A DNA stretch of 64,000 nt from G963422745 sp963422745 (GTDB lineage Bacteria > Actinomycetota > Acidimicrobiia > Acidimicrobiales > Aldehydirespiratoraceae): NCBI GenBank assembly GCA_963422745.1, contig OY730477.1, positions 2,232,001 to 2,296,000 on the forward strand, written 5' to 3'. This document shows, piece by piece, positions 14,835 through 22,535 of this stretch. The notes below the pieces were generated by a model. That model saw only the letters and a list, made by a program, of their open reading frames with translations. It did no database searches and was not told where the DNA came from. Both the position numbers and the translations under genes were made by a program. Position 1 is the first letter of the stretch. Every line of letters starts with the position of its first letter.

Positions 14835-15578
14835 GTGAGCATTGAAGGCCGACGAGTTCTTGTCGTCGGTGCATCCTCGGGTATCGGGGCTGCCACGGCG
14901 ACCGCCGCCCACAACGCTGGCGCCAAAGTTGCGGTCTCGGCACGGCGAGCCGATCGCCTGCAAGAGCTAGTTGAGGTGATGGGTGGCGGTCACTGGGTAG
15001 CTGCGGACGCTACCAATCCCGAGGCCGTGCGCCATATGGTCAGCGAGGTCGCCGAGTCGCTGGGCGGTCTCGATCTCGTCGTCTACGCCGCTGGTTACGG
15101 CGTACTTCAACCGCTGGCGGATTGCGACCCTGAGACTTGGCGGTCGGTCTACTCAGTTAACGTCGTCGGCGCCAACCTCGTAGCCGGTGCAGCATTGGCG
15201 CATCTGGGTACCGACGGGATCGTCGCCTTCGTGTCGTCGCGAGTCGTGGGCGACACCAACGGACTGTTCGCCTCTTACGGCGCAAGCAAGGCTGCGTTGG
15301 ATCACTGCATCCGTGCCTGGCGGGTGGAGCACCCCGACCGCAGATTCGTGCGTGTGGTGATGGGCAACTGTCAACCGACCGAGTTCGCCGATCACATGGG
15401 TCTCGACTTGATAGGCGACGCGTTCGAGATCTGGGAACGACAAGGTATCCCGGGCGGGCTCATGCACGTCGACGACGTGGGGGCGGCGCTTGTTGCGACC
15501 CTCGCGGTCGCGCTCAATCATCCCGAGATCGACGCGTCTGAGATCCGATTCGACGCACGACCCGAGGTTGACACGTGA
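14835..15578 (+). CDS. Short-chain dehydrogenase/reductase
   Basis: From GTG 14835 the protein has 247 residues. The Rossmann motif VLVVGASSGIGAAT is at the N terminus, with VYAAGYG (NAG-like) and the active-site SSR...YGASK (Tyr and Lys of YxxxK) further on. It is a classical NAD(P)(H)-dependent SDR oxidising or reducing a carbonyl/alcohol. GTG 14781 gives 18 more residues but lies in the tandem duplication. GGCGGGA just before 14835 supports the later start. The stop overlaps the sulfatase start by GTGA, so the two are probably coexpressed. Confidence 0.85.
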   Translation: MSIEGRRVLVVGASSGIGAATATAAHNAGAKVAVSARRADRLQELVEVMGGGHWVAADATNPEAVRHMVSEVAESLGGLDLVVYAAGYGVLQPLADCDPETWRSVYSVNVVGANLVAGAALAHLGTDGIVAFVSSRVVGDTNGLFASYGASKAALDHCIRAWRVEHPDRRFVRVVMGNCQPTEFADHMGLDLIGDAFEIWERQGIPGGLMHVDDVGAALVATLAVALNHPEIDASEIRFDARPEVDT

Positions 15579-17842
15579 CCAGGCCTTTCATCGGCGCGAC
15601 GTTGGCCGATAGCCGAGCCCCCAGGGTTCCACAGCCGTATCGCGGCGACGCGCCCAACATCGTGGTGATCGTCCTCGACGATCTCGGTTTTGCCCAACTT
15701 GGTTGCTACGGGTCCGACATCGCAACCCCGAACATTGATCGACTGGCTGCGAGCGGAGTGCGTTTCACCAACTTTCACACCACCGCCATCTGCTCTCCCA
15801 CTCGCGCCTGTCTGCTGACTGGGCGCAACCACCACCGAACCGGCATGGGGATGCTGCCGGATCTGCCGATTAGCTATCCGGGCTATACCGGTGTGTTCCC
15901 CGACGACACCGCAACGATCGCCGAAGTGCTGCGCGACGCTGGTTACGCAACCTTTGCGATCGGCAAGTGGCACTTGGTGCCTCGCGACCAACGAGCGACC
16001 GGGCCGTTTGACATGTGGCCAACTGGTGTCGGCTTCGATCGCTATTACGGGTTCTTGAACGGGGAAACGAACCAGTGGACACCGAACCTGATCCGTGACC
16101 AGCATCACGTTGAACCTCCGAGCAGACCCGAAGATGGCTATCACCTTGACGCCGACCTGGCCGATGAGGCGATCCGTCAACTCCGCGATTATCGCCTTCA
16201 CCAACCGAACCGTCCGTTCTTGTTGTGGTACGCCACTGGTTCCCCTCACGCTCCGCATCAAGCACCCCGAGAGTGGATCAACCGCTACGAGGGCTGCTTC
16301 GACGCGGGTTGGGATCTTTGGCGCACCCGTACACTCGCCCGCCAGCAGGAACTCGGTGTCGTGCCGAGCCATGTTGAGCTGTCGAAACGACCCGACTGGA
16401 TCGAACCATGGAACGCTGTCGACCCGCAACGCCAGCGCCTTTATGCCCGGATGATGGAGGTCTTTGCTGGCTTTTTGTCACACACAGACCATCACATCGG
16501 CCGGGTTTTGGACGCTGTTGAAGCTCTCGGCGATACCAGCAACACCATCGTGGCGCTTATCTCAGACAACGGCGCTTCCGCAGAAGGTGGCCCGCACGGT
16601 TCCTGGAACCAGTTGCGTCACTACATCGCCGATACACCCGACGATATTGAAACCGAACTCGCCCACATCGACGATCTCGGTGGTTTCCGCTCAAGCGGTC
16701 ACTACCCCTGGGGATGGGCCCTGGCAGGCAACACACCGTTCCGGCGATGGAAGCGCTACACACTCGAAGGCGGTGTCCGTGATCCGCTCATCGTCTCGTG
16801 GCCCAAGAAAATCACCGACCACGGCTCGCTGCGTCACCAGTACATCCACGCCGTAGACGTACCGGTCACGCTGCTCGGGCTGGCAGAAGTTGAACTGCCA
16901 ACAATGCGCGGCGGTATTGAGCAGACCTCCTACGACGGTGTCTGCATGATCGACGTCCTAGCTGACCCGAACGCACCGAGCCTGCGGACAGTCCAGTACT
17001 ACGAATGCTGGGGCAGCCGCGCGATCTACGCCGACGGCTTCAAGGCCGTGACCGACCACGTCAACCAGCTCACCGCCACGGAACGCAACCTCATCGACGG
17101 AAGTCACGACTTCGCCACCGACCGTTGGCAGCTATTTGACGTCAACAGTGACTTCACCGAAAGCAACGACCTCGCCTCTGAGCACGGTGACAAACTGGCG
17201 GACTTGATTGGGCTATGGAACCGCGAAGCTCAACGGAACCAGGTCCTGCCGATCGATGACGGTATGGGCAACCGGATAGCTCATTTGCATCTTCCCTGGT
17301 TTCAGTTCAAGGCTCGCCACGACCTCAAACCCGGTGACAAGATCCACGAGGTCAACGGCCCGAACCTGACCGGCGGGTTCCGCATGACCGCAAGCTTCGA
17401 GCTGGCACTGAGCACCAACGACACAGGCGTCGTATGCGAGCAGGGCGATTGGCTTAACGGCTGGGCCTGGTTTCTCACCGACGGTGCCGCTCACTGGGTT
17501 CTGGTAACCGACGGCGCCGAACACCGGGCGAAGCTCCCGCTGTGCGGCGGCGAACGACTCCTGGTGGTCGACGCGACGCCCAACAGCGATGGATGCCAGC
17601 TCAGTTTGCATGGCGACTCCGAGCATCAAACCACGGCAATCTTCACGGCCGCGCCGCCAGCAGTGTTGAGCCCGGACGGGTCGTTTCTCACGGTCGGATA
17701 CGCCCGGCCGTTTCCGGTCAGCACCGACTACGAGCCGCCGTCTCCCGCTCCCGATTCCCTCGTATCGGTCCAGATCACAACCGGCCCGCCACCGGTCCTG
17801 GACTTTGAGCAGGTCTTTGAGAACATGATGAAGCACCAGTAA
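15575..17842 (+). CDS. Arylsulfatase-type sulfatase
   Basis: This 755-residue protein has the sulfatase signature CSPTRACLLTGR. Cys73 is the formylglycine precursor in CxPxR, and the metal-binding DD (residues 35-36) lies in IVLDDLGFAQLGCYG. IGKWHL and DNGASAEGG are further family motifs. The length and domain plan match large arylsulfatases of the AtsA type, with a C-terminal beta domain of about 200 residues. No signal peptide is evident, so it appears cytoplasmic. Maturation needs a formylglycine-generating enzyme, which is not in the window. It overlaps the SDR by 4 bases and converges on the GST gene with an 8-base gap. Confidence 0.92.
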   Translation: MTRPFIGATLADSRAPRVPQPYRGDAPNIVVIVLDDLGFAQLGCYGSDIATPNIDRLAASGVRFTNFHTTAICSPTRACLLTGRNHHRTGMGMLPDLPISYPGYTGVFPDDTATIAEVLRDAGYATFAIGKWHLVPRDQRATGPFDMWPTGVGFDRYYGFLNGETNQWTPNLIRDQHHVEPPSRPEDGYHLDADLADEAIRQLRDYRLHQPNRPFLLWYATGSPHAPHQAPREWINRYEGCFDAGWDLWRTRTLARQQELGVVPSHVELSKRPDWIEPWNAVDPQRQRLYARMMEVFAGFLSHTDHHIGRVLDAVEALGDTSNTIVALISDNGASAEGGPHGSWNQLRHYIADTPDDIETELAHIDDLGGFRSSGHYPWGWALAGNTPFRRWKRYTLEGGVRDPLIVSWPKKITDHGSLRHQYIHAVDVPVTLLGLAEVELPTMRGGIEQTSYDGVCMIDVLADPNAPSLRTVQYYECWGSRAIYADGFKAVTDHVNQLTATERNLIDGSHDFATDRWQLFDVNSDFTESNDLASEHGDKLADLIGLWNREAQRNQVLPIDDGMGNRIAHLHLPWFQFKARHDLKPGDKIHEVNGPNLTGGFRMTASFELALSTNDTGVVCEQGDWLNGWAWFLTDGAAHWVLVTDGAEHRAKLPLCGGERLLVVDATPNSDGCQLSLHGDSEHQTTAIFTAAPPAVLSPDGSFLTVGYARPFPVSTDYEPPSPAPDSLVSVQITTGPPPVLDFEQVFENMMKHQ

Positions 17843-17850
17843 CGGTGGAT

Positions 17851-18495
17851 CTACCCACGCGAAGGTGACGCCCCAAAGATCCCGGGCATGCCAACAAACC
17901 CTGGTATTCGTTTGACCCGGTCACTGAAGCGGCGCAACGCCGGGTAGTCCAGCCGGGAAATACCGCCCTCCTCGGACAAGATCACGTCCCCGAAGATGGC
18001 TAGGTCGGCGATCGTTGGGTGATCACCCGAACACACCCAGTCGCGGTTTTCGCGTTCGCGGAACCACAGATGTTCATCAAGGAAACCGAAGAGCTTGTGG
18101 GCACCAGCTCGACACGAGTCGATGTCGAAATCATAGTCGAAGTTCACATGCAGGCGGGCCGCAGAAGCGGTGTTGGTGGTGCCTTCCGCGAACAGCATCC
18201 ATTGTGCGGTCTCGCCGAGCAGCTGGGGATCGCCGACCGGGTACCACAGGCCACTGGAATCGTACTTCGCGGCTAGGTACACGAGGATCGCGTGGGCGTC
18301 GCGCAACACGTATCCGTCGTCGTCAATGACCGGGATGTGCCCGAGCGGGTTGATCTTCTTGAACTCGGTGCCCTTGTGTTCGCATCCCGGATAGAAGTCG
18401 ATCGGCACTGATTCGTAGTCAACGTCGAGGATGCTCATCAACAACCGCTGCTTGTAGCAGTTGACCGACAGCACGTAGTCATACAACGTGATCAC
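17851..18495 (-). CDS. Glutathione S-transferase family protein
   Basis: The 214-residue protein has a thioredoxin-fold N-terminal domain (ITLYDYVLSVNCYKQRLLM, then INPLGHIPVIDDDG) and an all-helical C-terminal domain with the N-capping segment HPTIADLAIFGD. These features fit the beta/nu-like bacterial GSTs. Actinobacteria usually lack glutathione, so the thiol donor is an open question. Its start overlaps the stop of the Rieske-reductase gene (ATGA), placing it last in that operon. Such GSTs often isomerise or de-toxify products of ring hydroxylation. Confidence 0.85.
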   Translation of the reverse strand: MITLYDYVLSVNCYKQRLLMSILDVDYESVPIDFYPGCEHKGTEFKKINPLGHIPVIDDDGYVLRDAHAILVYLAAKYDSSGLWYPVGDPQLLGETAQWMLFAEGTTNTASAARLHVNFDYDFDIDSCRAGAHKLFGFLDEHLWFRERENRDWVCSGDHPTIADLAIFGDVILSEEGGISRLDYPALRRFSDRVKRIPGFVGMPGIFGASPSRG

Positions 18496-20273
18496 AGGTC
18501 AAGCACCAACCGGTCGGACCTTGCCCGTGACACACATGTCATGATCCGCTGGCCCGCCCGACGCTCCGATTCATTCAGGTAGACGTCTTGATGCTCGGGT
18601 TCGCCGTTGATCACCGTGGCCACACAGGTGCCGCAGGCTCCCTGCTCACATGACGACACGATGGGTATGCCGTGATTCCGCAGCACCTCAAGGATGGTAG
18701 ATCCCGCGGGAACCGTCAGGGTTATCGCCGAGCGTGCCAGAGCGATCTCGAACGAAGAGGAGTCGTTGATCTCGGTTGTGTTCTTGAAGTACTCAAAGTG
18801 CACACTGCGATCGGGCCAGCCAGCGGCGGCTGCGATCCGCCGAGCCGCCTCCAGCATGGGCCCGGGCCCGCAGATGTAGATGTTGGTGGCGTCGTGGGGT
18901 TCGGCCAGGATTCGTTGGAGTTCGGTTTGGGTCTGCTCGGGGGACAGCCCGAGGTGGTTGGTGACCGATCCGCGCAGTCCTTCGAGCACGTCGGGAAAAG
19001 CGAGATGGTTCTTGCTCTGGGCGAAGCAGTACAGGTCGAAGTTGAGGTTCATGCGGTCAAGCGCCTGGGCCATGGACAGCAAAGGCGTGATCCCGATTCC
19101 TCCGGCTATGAGAATCGTCCGAACCGAGTCGCGGCGCAGCGGAAAATTGTTGCGGGGCTCCGATACCGCCAGGACGTCACCTTCACGGACGCTGTGATGC
19201 AGACAGTCCGATCCTCCTGCGGAGTTGGGTTCCAGTTTGACGCCGATGCGGTAATACGATGTCTCGCCGGGGCCGTTGGTGATCGAATACTGGCGTACGA
19301 GACCGTTCGGGAGGTGCACATCAATATGTGCCCCGGGTTGAAATGTAGGCAGCGAACCGGAAACCGGATCGAGCTGAAACCCAGCGATGTCTTCGCTTAC
19401 CTGCCATTTGCGTCCTACCGTGACCCGCAACGCTGCCCGGCGCCCGCCGCCGGGCTCGGGGAGTTCCGCCAGACGCAGCGGTAGGTTTTCGAGCGTTGGC
19501 ACCATCGGCTCAGGTTGTGGCAGTCCTGCGGCCTCGGCATTGATCCTGTTGATGAGCTCGGTGAGTTCGTGGGCGTAATGACGCCACACCGCCATCTGGT
19601 CCTGCGGCGGTGGGGACTCGGTGAGCACACCGCGGATAACCGATCGGGCGGAGTCGACCGGCTGCACGAAGAACACGGCCGTGGTCACCGCTTCGGCGTC
19701 GCGGGCGCTCAAAGTGATTGAGTAGTCACCGACCTCGTCGACGGTCACCTCGGCGTCGTTGCCTTCATCGGCGACAAGGGCGTTGATGCGCAGCGACGGA
19801 GCGAAGCGGTGATTGCGAAGGTGTTTCAGTACCAACTCCGCGGAGGCGTCGACCGGCAAGTTCCGCAGCACGAACGGCGTAGCGTCGGTGAGGCAGTCGA
19901 CCGTGGGACCGTCCCCGACGGGTTCCTCACCGGTCCAGATAAGCCCGTAGCGCAGCACCACGGGAAAGATCCGATTGCAGATCGTGCGGGCCGGGGCGTC
20001 AGCAGGATGGGCGGGGATGTAAGTACAGCCCGCCGACCGGTTGGCGTAGCGCCAGCCGTGGTACCCGCAGCGAAGTTCGGTGCCGTCGCTAGTCCCGATG
20101 GAGAGCCGCACACCACGATGCAAGCAGCGGTTCTCCCACACATTGACGAAGTCGTCGTCGGCTCGCCAGATAGCTAGTTCCCGGCCGAGGAGTTGGCCCT
20201 GATACACGTGGCGATATGGCACGTCGAATTCACAGGCAACAGGATGCCAAAGCGTGAACGGGTCGATTGTCAT
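18492..20273 (-). CDS. Rieske protein fused to FNR-type reductase and plant-type ferredoxin
   Basis: This is a 593-residue fusion. A Rieske domain at the N terminus has C50-x-H52 (CLHRG) and C69-x2-H72 (CGYHGW). A roughly 150-residue middle region resembles a shortened oxygenase domain but has no mononuclear iron ligands. An FNR-like module follows, with RQYSITN for flavin and GGIGITPLLSM for nucleotide. A C-terminal [2Fe-2S] ferredoxin carries C542, C547, C550 and C580 (CEQGACGTC). It can therefore carry electrons from NAD(P)H to a Rieske centre in one chain. The adjacent upstream gene supplies the catalytic iron domain without a Rieske centre. The ATG at 20273 is one base after that gene's stop. 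An in-frame ATG at 20300 is possible. Confidence 0.88.
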   Translation of the reverse strand: MTIDPFTLWHPVACEFDVPYRHVYQGQLLGRELAIWRADDDFVNVWENRCLHRGVRLSIGTSDGTELRCGYHGWRYANRSAGCTYIPAHPADAPARTICNRIFPVVLRYGLIWTGEEPVGDGPTVDCLTDATPFVLRNLPVDASAELVLKHLRNHRFAPSLRINALVADEGNDAEVTVDEVGDYSITLSARDAEAVTTAVFFVQPVDSARSVIRGVLTESPPPQDQMAVWRHYAHELTELINRINAEAAGLPQPEPMVPTLENLPLRLAELPEPGGGRRAALRVTVGRKWQVSEDIAGFQLDPVSGSLPTFQPGAHIDVHLPNGLVRQYSITNGPGETSYYRIGVKLEPNSAGGSDCLHHSVREGDVLAVSEPRNNFPLRRDSVRTILIAGGIGITPLLSMAQALDRMNLNFDLYCFAQSKNHLAFPDVLEGLRGSVTNHLGLSPEQTQTELQRILAEPHDATNIYICGPGPMLEAARRIAAAAGWPDRSVHFEYFKNTTEINDSSSFEIALARSAITLTVPAGSTILEVLRNHGIPIVSSCEQGACGTCVATVINGEPEHQDVYLNESERRAGQRIMTCVSRARSDRLVLDL

Positions 20274-20274
20274 C

Positions 20275-21168
20275 TCAACCGGTGCCGGGGATAACCCCAT
20301 AGGTGACGCCGAGGTCGCTCAACCAGCGACGGTAGGCAATCGCCACCTTGTCGGCACGGATCGGGGTCTCGGCCCGCGGATCAAGCGGCAGTCGTTTCGG
20401 ATGCTGGTTCTCCAAGATGGGCTTGTCCTGACCGAAGATCGTTTGCTGAAAGCGCCGGATCACGGTGGCGGTGTTCTCATCGTCAACAAGGCACATAAGC
20501 ATGCACGCCCGGATTCGGTCTGCCGCAACAGGCTGGCAGAACAACCCGATCACATCCATCCGCTCTGGATCAGCCGGACATGACTTGTACAACAACACGC
20601 AATAGGGGTGCGGCACCCGATAGATGTAATCTGTCATCTGGCCCCCGGTGGCGGTCACCGCGGCCATCGGCTGCCAGAACATGCAATCGGTTGCCCAGAT
20701 GTCGTTTGTGTCGGGATCGACCCGGACCTGATAGTCCGCAACCTCGGTGTGCGGTTCAACACCAAGGATGTTCGTGTGCACGAACGGAAAATGACCCATA
20801 TCCAAAAAGTTCTCAACCGCTCGAGGTGCAGAGGTACTCACGCCGATGGTGCCAGTATGCACGCTCCTACGATCGGGCTCATAGAACTCCGCCACCTCAA
20901 ACAACTCGTCCGGAGGGTCGCCGAGGCTGGTCCACAGATTCAGATACTGCAACCGGGTTGGTAATGCTTGAGCGGTTGCGTCCCGGGTCCGCCGAACAAA
21001 CGGTCGGCCGTCTCCGGACATGGTCACCTCAACGGGTTCACCAAGCAGGGTCGTCGTGTAGACCACACCGACCTCAAACTGCTCAATTGAGCCCAACGGA
21101 TGCCACTGATCCAAAACAACCCGGTCATCGCAGCGCGGTGCGGTCCCTGTTTGAGTAGCCGACGTCAT
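20275..21168 (-). CDS. Rieske-less ring-hydroxylating oxygenase catalytic subunit
   Basis: The 297-residue product keeps the mononuclear iron motif of Rieske oxygenase alpha subunits in ENFLDMGHFPFVH: N120, D123, H126 and H131. The C-terminal domain resembles VanA-like oxygenases. At the N terminus, DQWHPLGSIEQFEVGVVYTT follows the family opening, but the CxH and CxxH cluster ligands are missing and the region is short. The cluster is probably provided by the Rieske-reductase encoded next. The open frame extends to 21348, yet those extra residues match a fragment of another gene (see 21302-21411). MTSATQTG at 21168 is therefore chosen as start. Confidence 0.82.
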   Translation of the reverse strand: MTSATQTGTAPRCDDRVVLDQWHPLGSIEQFEVGVVYTTTLLGEPVEVTMSGDGRPFVRRTRDATAQALPTRLQYLNLWTSLGDPPDELFEVAEFYEPDRRSVHTGTIGVSTSAPRAVENFLDMGHFPFVHTNILGVEPHTEVADYQVRVDPDTNDIWATDCMFWQPMAAVTATGGQMTDYIYRVPHPYCVLLYKSCPADPERMDVIGLFCQPVAADRIRACMLMCLVDDENTATVIRRFQQTIFGQDKPILENQHPKRLPLDPRAETPIRADKVAIAYRRWLSDLGVTYGVIPGTG

Positions 21169-21301
21169 CTCGGACCTCCGGGCAGACTCCGTAACCAGAG
21201 AATCATCCACTAATCCCAAAGCATGGTCAAGGCAGTAGCACTCGTACTTCACCCTTTCATGGACTTGCGGTCGTGTCAGGCTGCTGGCTCTCGGCAACAT
21301 T

Positions 21302-21411
21302 TTGCTGGTTCGGTAGAACCGGTCGTCGCTAACCAGCAGGCTCCTCATGTTTCAAGCATTACGGTCTTCGATGAAGTGGCTGACTATCTCCTCTGCAGTG
21401 GCGGGCCTAGC
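21302..21411 (-). pseudogene. Displaced 110-bp fragment of the 836-residue repeat protein gene
   Basis: This stretch aligns without gaps to 23287-23396 at a fixed offset of 1985 bases. Read on the minus strand it gives SDDRFYRTSK, where the gene has NDDRFYRTSK. It sits between the oxygenase start and the kinase-like gene, in an otherwise featureless 269-base divergent promoter region. It is a relic of duplication or of a second copy of that gene. Confidence 0.85.
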
Positions 21412-21437
21412 TGGCGCCTCGAGGTCGGAGTCGGGTT

Positions 21438-22358
21438 GTGATCGATTCGTTCGAGACCTTCGTCACCGAGCGGTATCCGGCCGGGAAGTTGACGCCGCTC
21501 AGTGATTCGAACAACCGGGTGTACCGCGTCGACGATTCGGGGGCGTCTCTGATCGTCAAACACATCACCGACGTAGACATACCACTCGACTACCTCGCCA
21601 CCGTGAACCACGTGATCGGAACCCGGCTGCCCACCCAACGGGTGGTCGAGATCCACCAGGCCGATGCCGACCGAGCGCTCGACATCGTGATCTCCCAATA
21701 CGTGCTGGGCGTCGACCTCGCGTCGGTCGTCGGCCAACCGGATCGCAGCCCCGAGCCGGACACGCTGGCCCGGTTCTTCGTCGACTTCATCGAATCGATG
21801 TTTGAGGCTCCTCCACTGCACCCTGGCTTCGGGCTTTTTAAGCGAGGCGCCCCCATGTTCGACCGCCGATCCGAGTTCCTCGAGTACTACGCATCCCGAT
21901 ACTGGGGGCGGGCTCGACCCTTCTTCGACCACTCGGTCCAGGCCCTGGTGGATCGATGGGTCGGGGGCGGGCTGGGGGCGGCCGTCGCCGCCGAGGACGC
22001 CGACGCCACGGTGGCGATCGACGCAAATCTGAAGAACTTCCTGGTCTCGCACGACCGCTCGCTGACCGTCCTCAACGTCCCGATCGCTGGCACCTCGTCG
22101 GTCAGCCACGCCGTCGGAGCCTTGAGCGTGCACCTTCGCCACCACCCGGCCCGAACCTACTTCCTCGACGAAGCGAGCCGACGACTCCAGTCAGTTTCCA
22201 CCGACCTGATCCCCCACTTCGAGATGTGGAACATGCTCGGGATCCTCTCCTTTTATGCGGTTCGAGAGCCAGACGAGCCCGACCGATGGAGGAACTTCGC
22301 CTCGCCCCGGGGACTGCGGGACGACTTCGAAGACCTCGCCCAGTCGGCGATCGGCTGA
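21438..22358 (+). CDS. Kinase-like (aminoglycoside phosphotransferase fold) protein, degenerate active site
   Basis: This 306-residue protein reads like the APH/choline kinase fold. RVDDSGASLIVKHI would hold the ATP-binding Lys, and IDANLKNFLVSHDRSLTVLN sits where HxDxxxxN and the metal-binding Asp are expected. The catalytic Asp and Asn positions are kept, but the His is replaced and the later Asp is Asn, so kinase activity is doubtful. It is followed after 9 bases by a truncated dCTP deaminase start. I do not recognise the exact family; transfer of phosphate to a small molecule or nucleoside is a guess from context. Confidence 0.6.
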   Translation: MIDSFETFVTERYPAGKLTPLSDSNNRVYRVDDSGASLIVKHITDVDIPLDYLATVNHVIGTRLPTQRVVEIHQADADRALDIVISQYVLGVDLASVVGQPDRSPEPDTLARFFVDFIESMFEAPPLHPGFGLFKRGAPMFDRRSEFLEYYASRYWGRARPFFDHSVQALVDRWVGGGLGAAVAAEDADATVAIDANLKNFLVSHDRSLTVLNVPIAGTSSVSHAVGALSVHLRHHPARTYFLDEASRRLQSVSTDLIPHFEMWNMLGILSFYAVREPDEPDRWRNFASPRGLRDDFEDLAQSAIG

Positions 22359-22367
22359 GGTGGCATC

Positions 22368-22469
22368 GTGATACTCACCGGCCAGGCCATCTCCTGGGCT
22401 GTGCGCAACGCGACGATCGTCATCGACCCGTTCATCGAATCGAGCGTCAACCCGAACAGTCACAACTAA
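22368..22469 (+). pseudogene. N-terminal relic of a dCTP deaminase-like gene
   Basis: Thirty-three codons from GTG 22368 read VILTGQAISWAVRNATIVID, then PFIESSVNPNSHN and a stop. This is the opening of dCTP deaminase/dUTPase-family proteins (MILTG.EI...G.I.IDPF....NPNSY.L). The next part of the family, with the catalytic residues, is absent. The gene was cut off at its NPNS motif, probably by the rearrangement that placed the 836-residue protein gene alongside. Confidence 0.7.
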
Positions 22470-22535
22470 CGGCTGCCTCAACCCGACTCGGAGGATGTTC
22501 CCCGGTTCGTTGCGCCTTGCAGCGTCTGCCGCGAG

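Noticed and set aside
20275..21348. A 357-residue oxygenase starting at 21348
   Set aside because: The first 60 residues derive from a fragment of the 836-residue protein gene and non-coding sequence. The family sequence begins after MTSATQTG.
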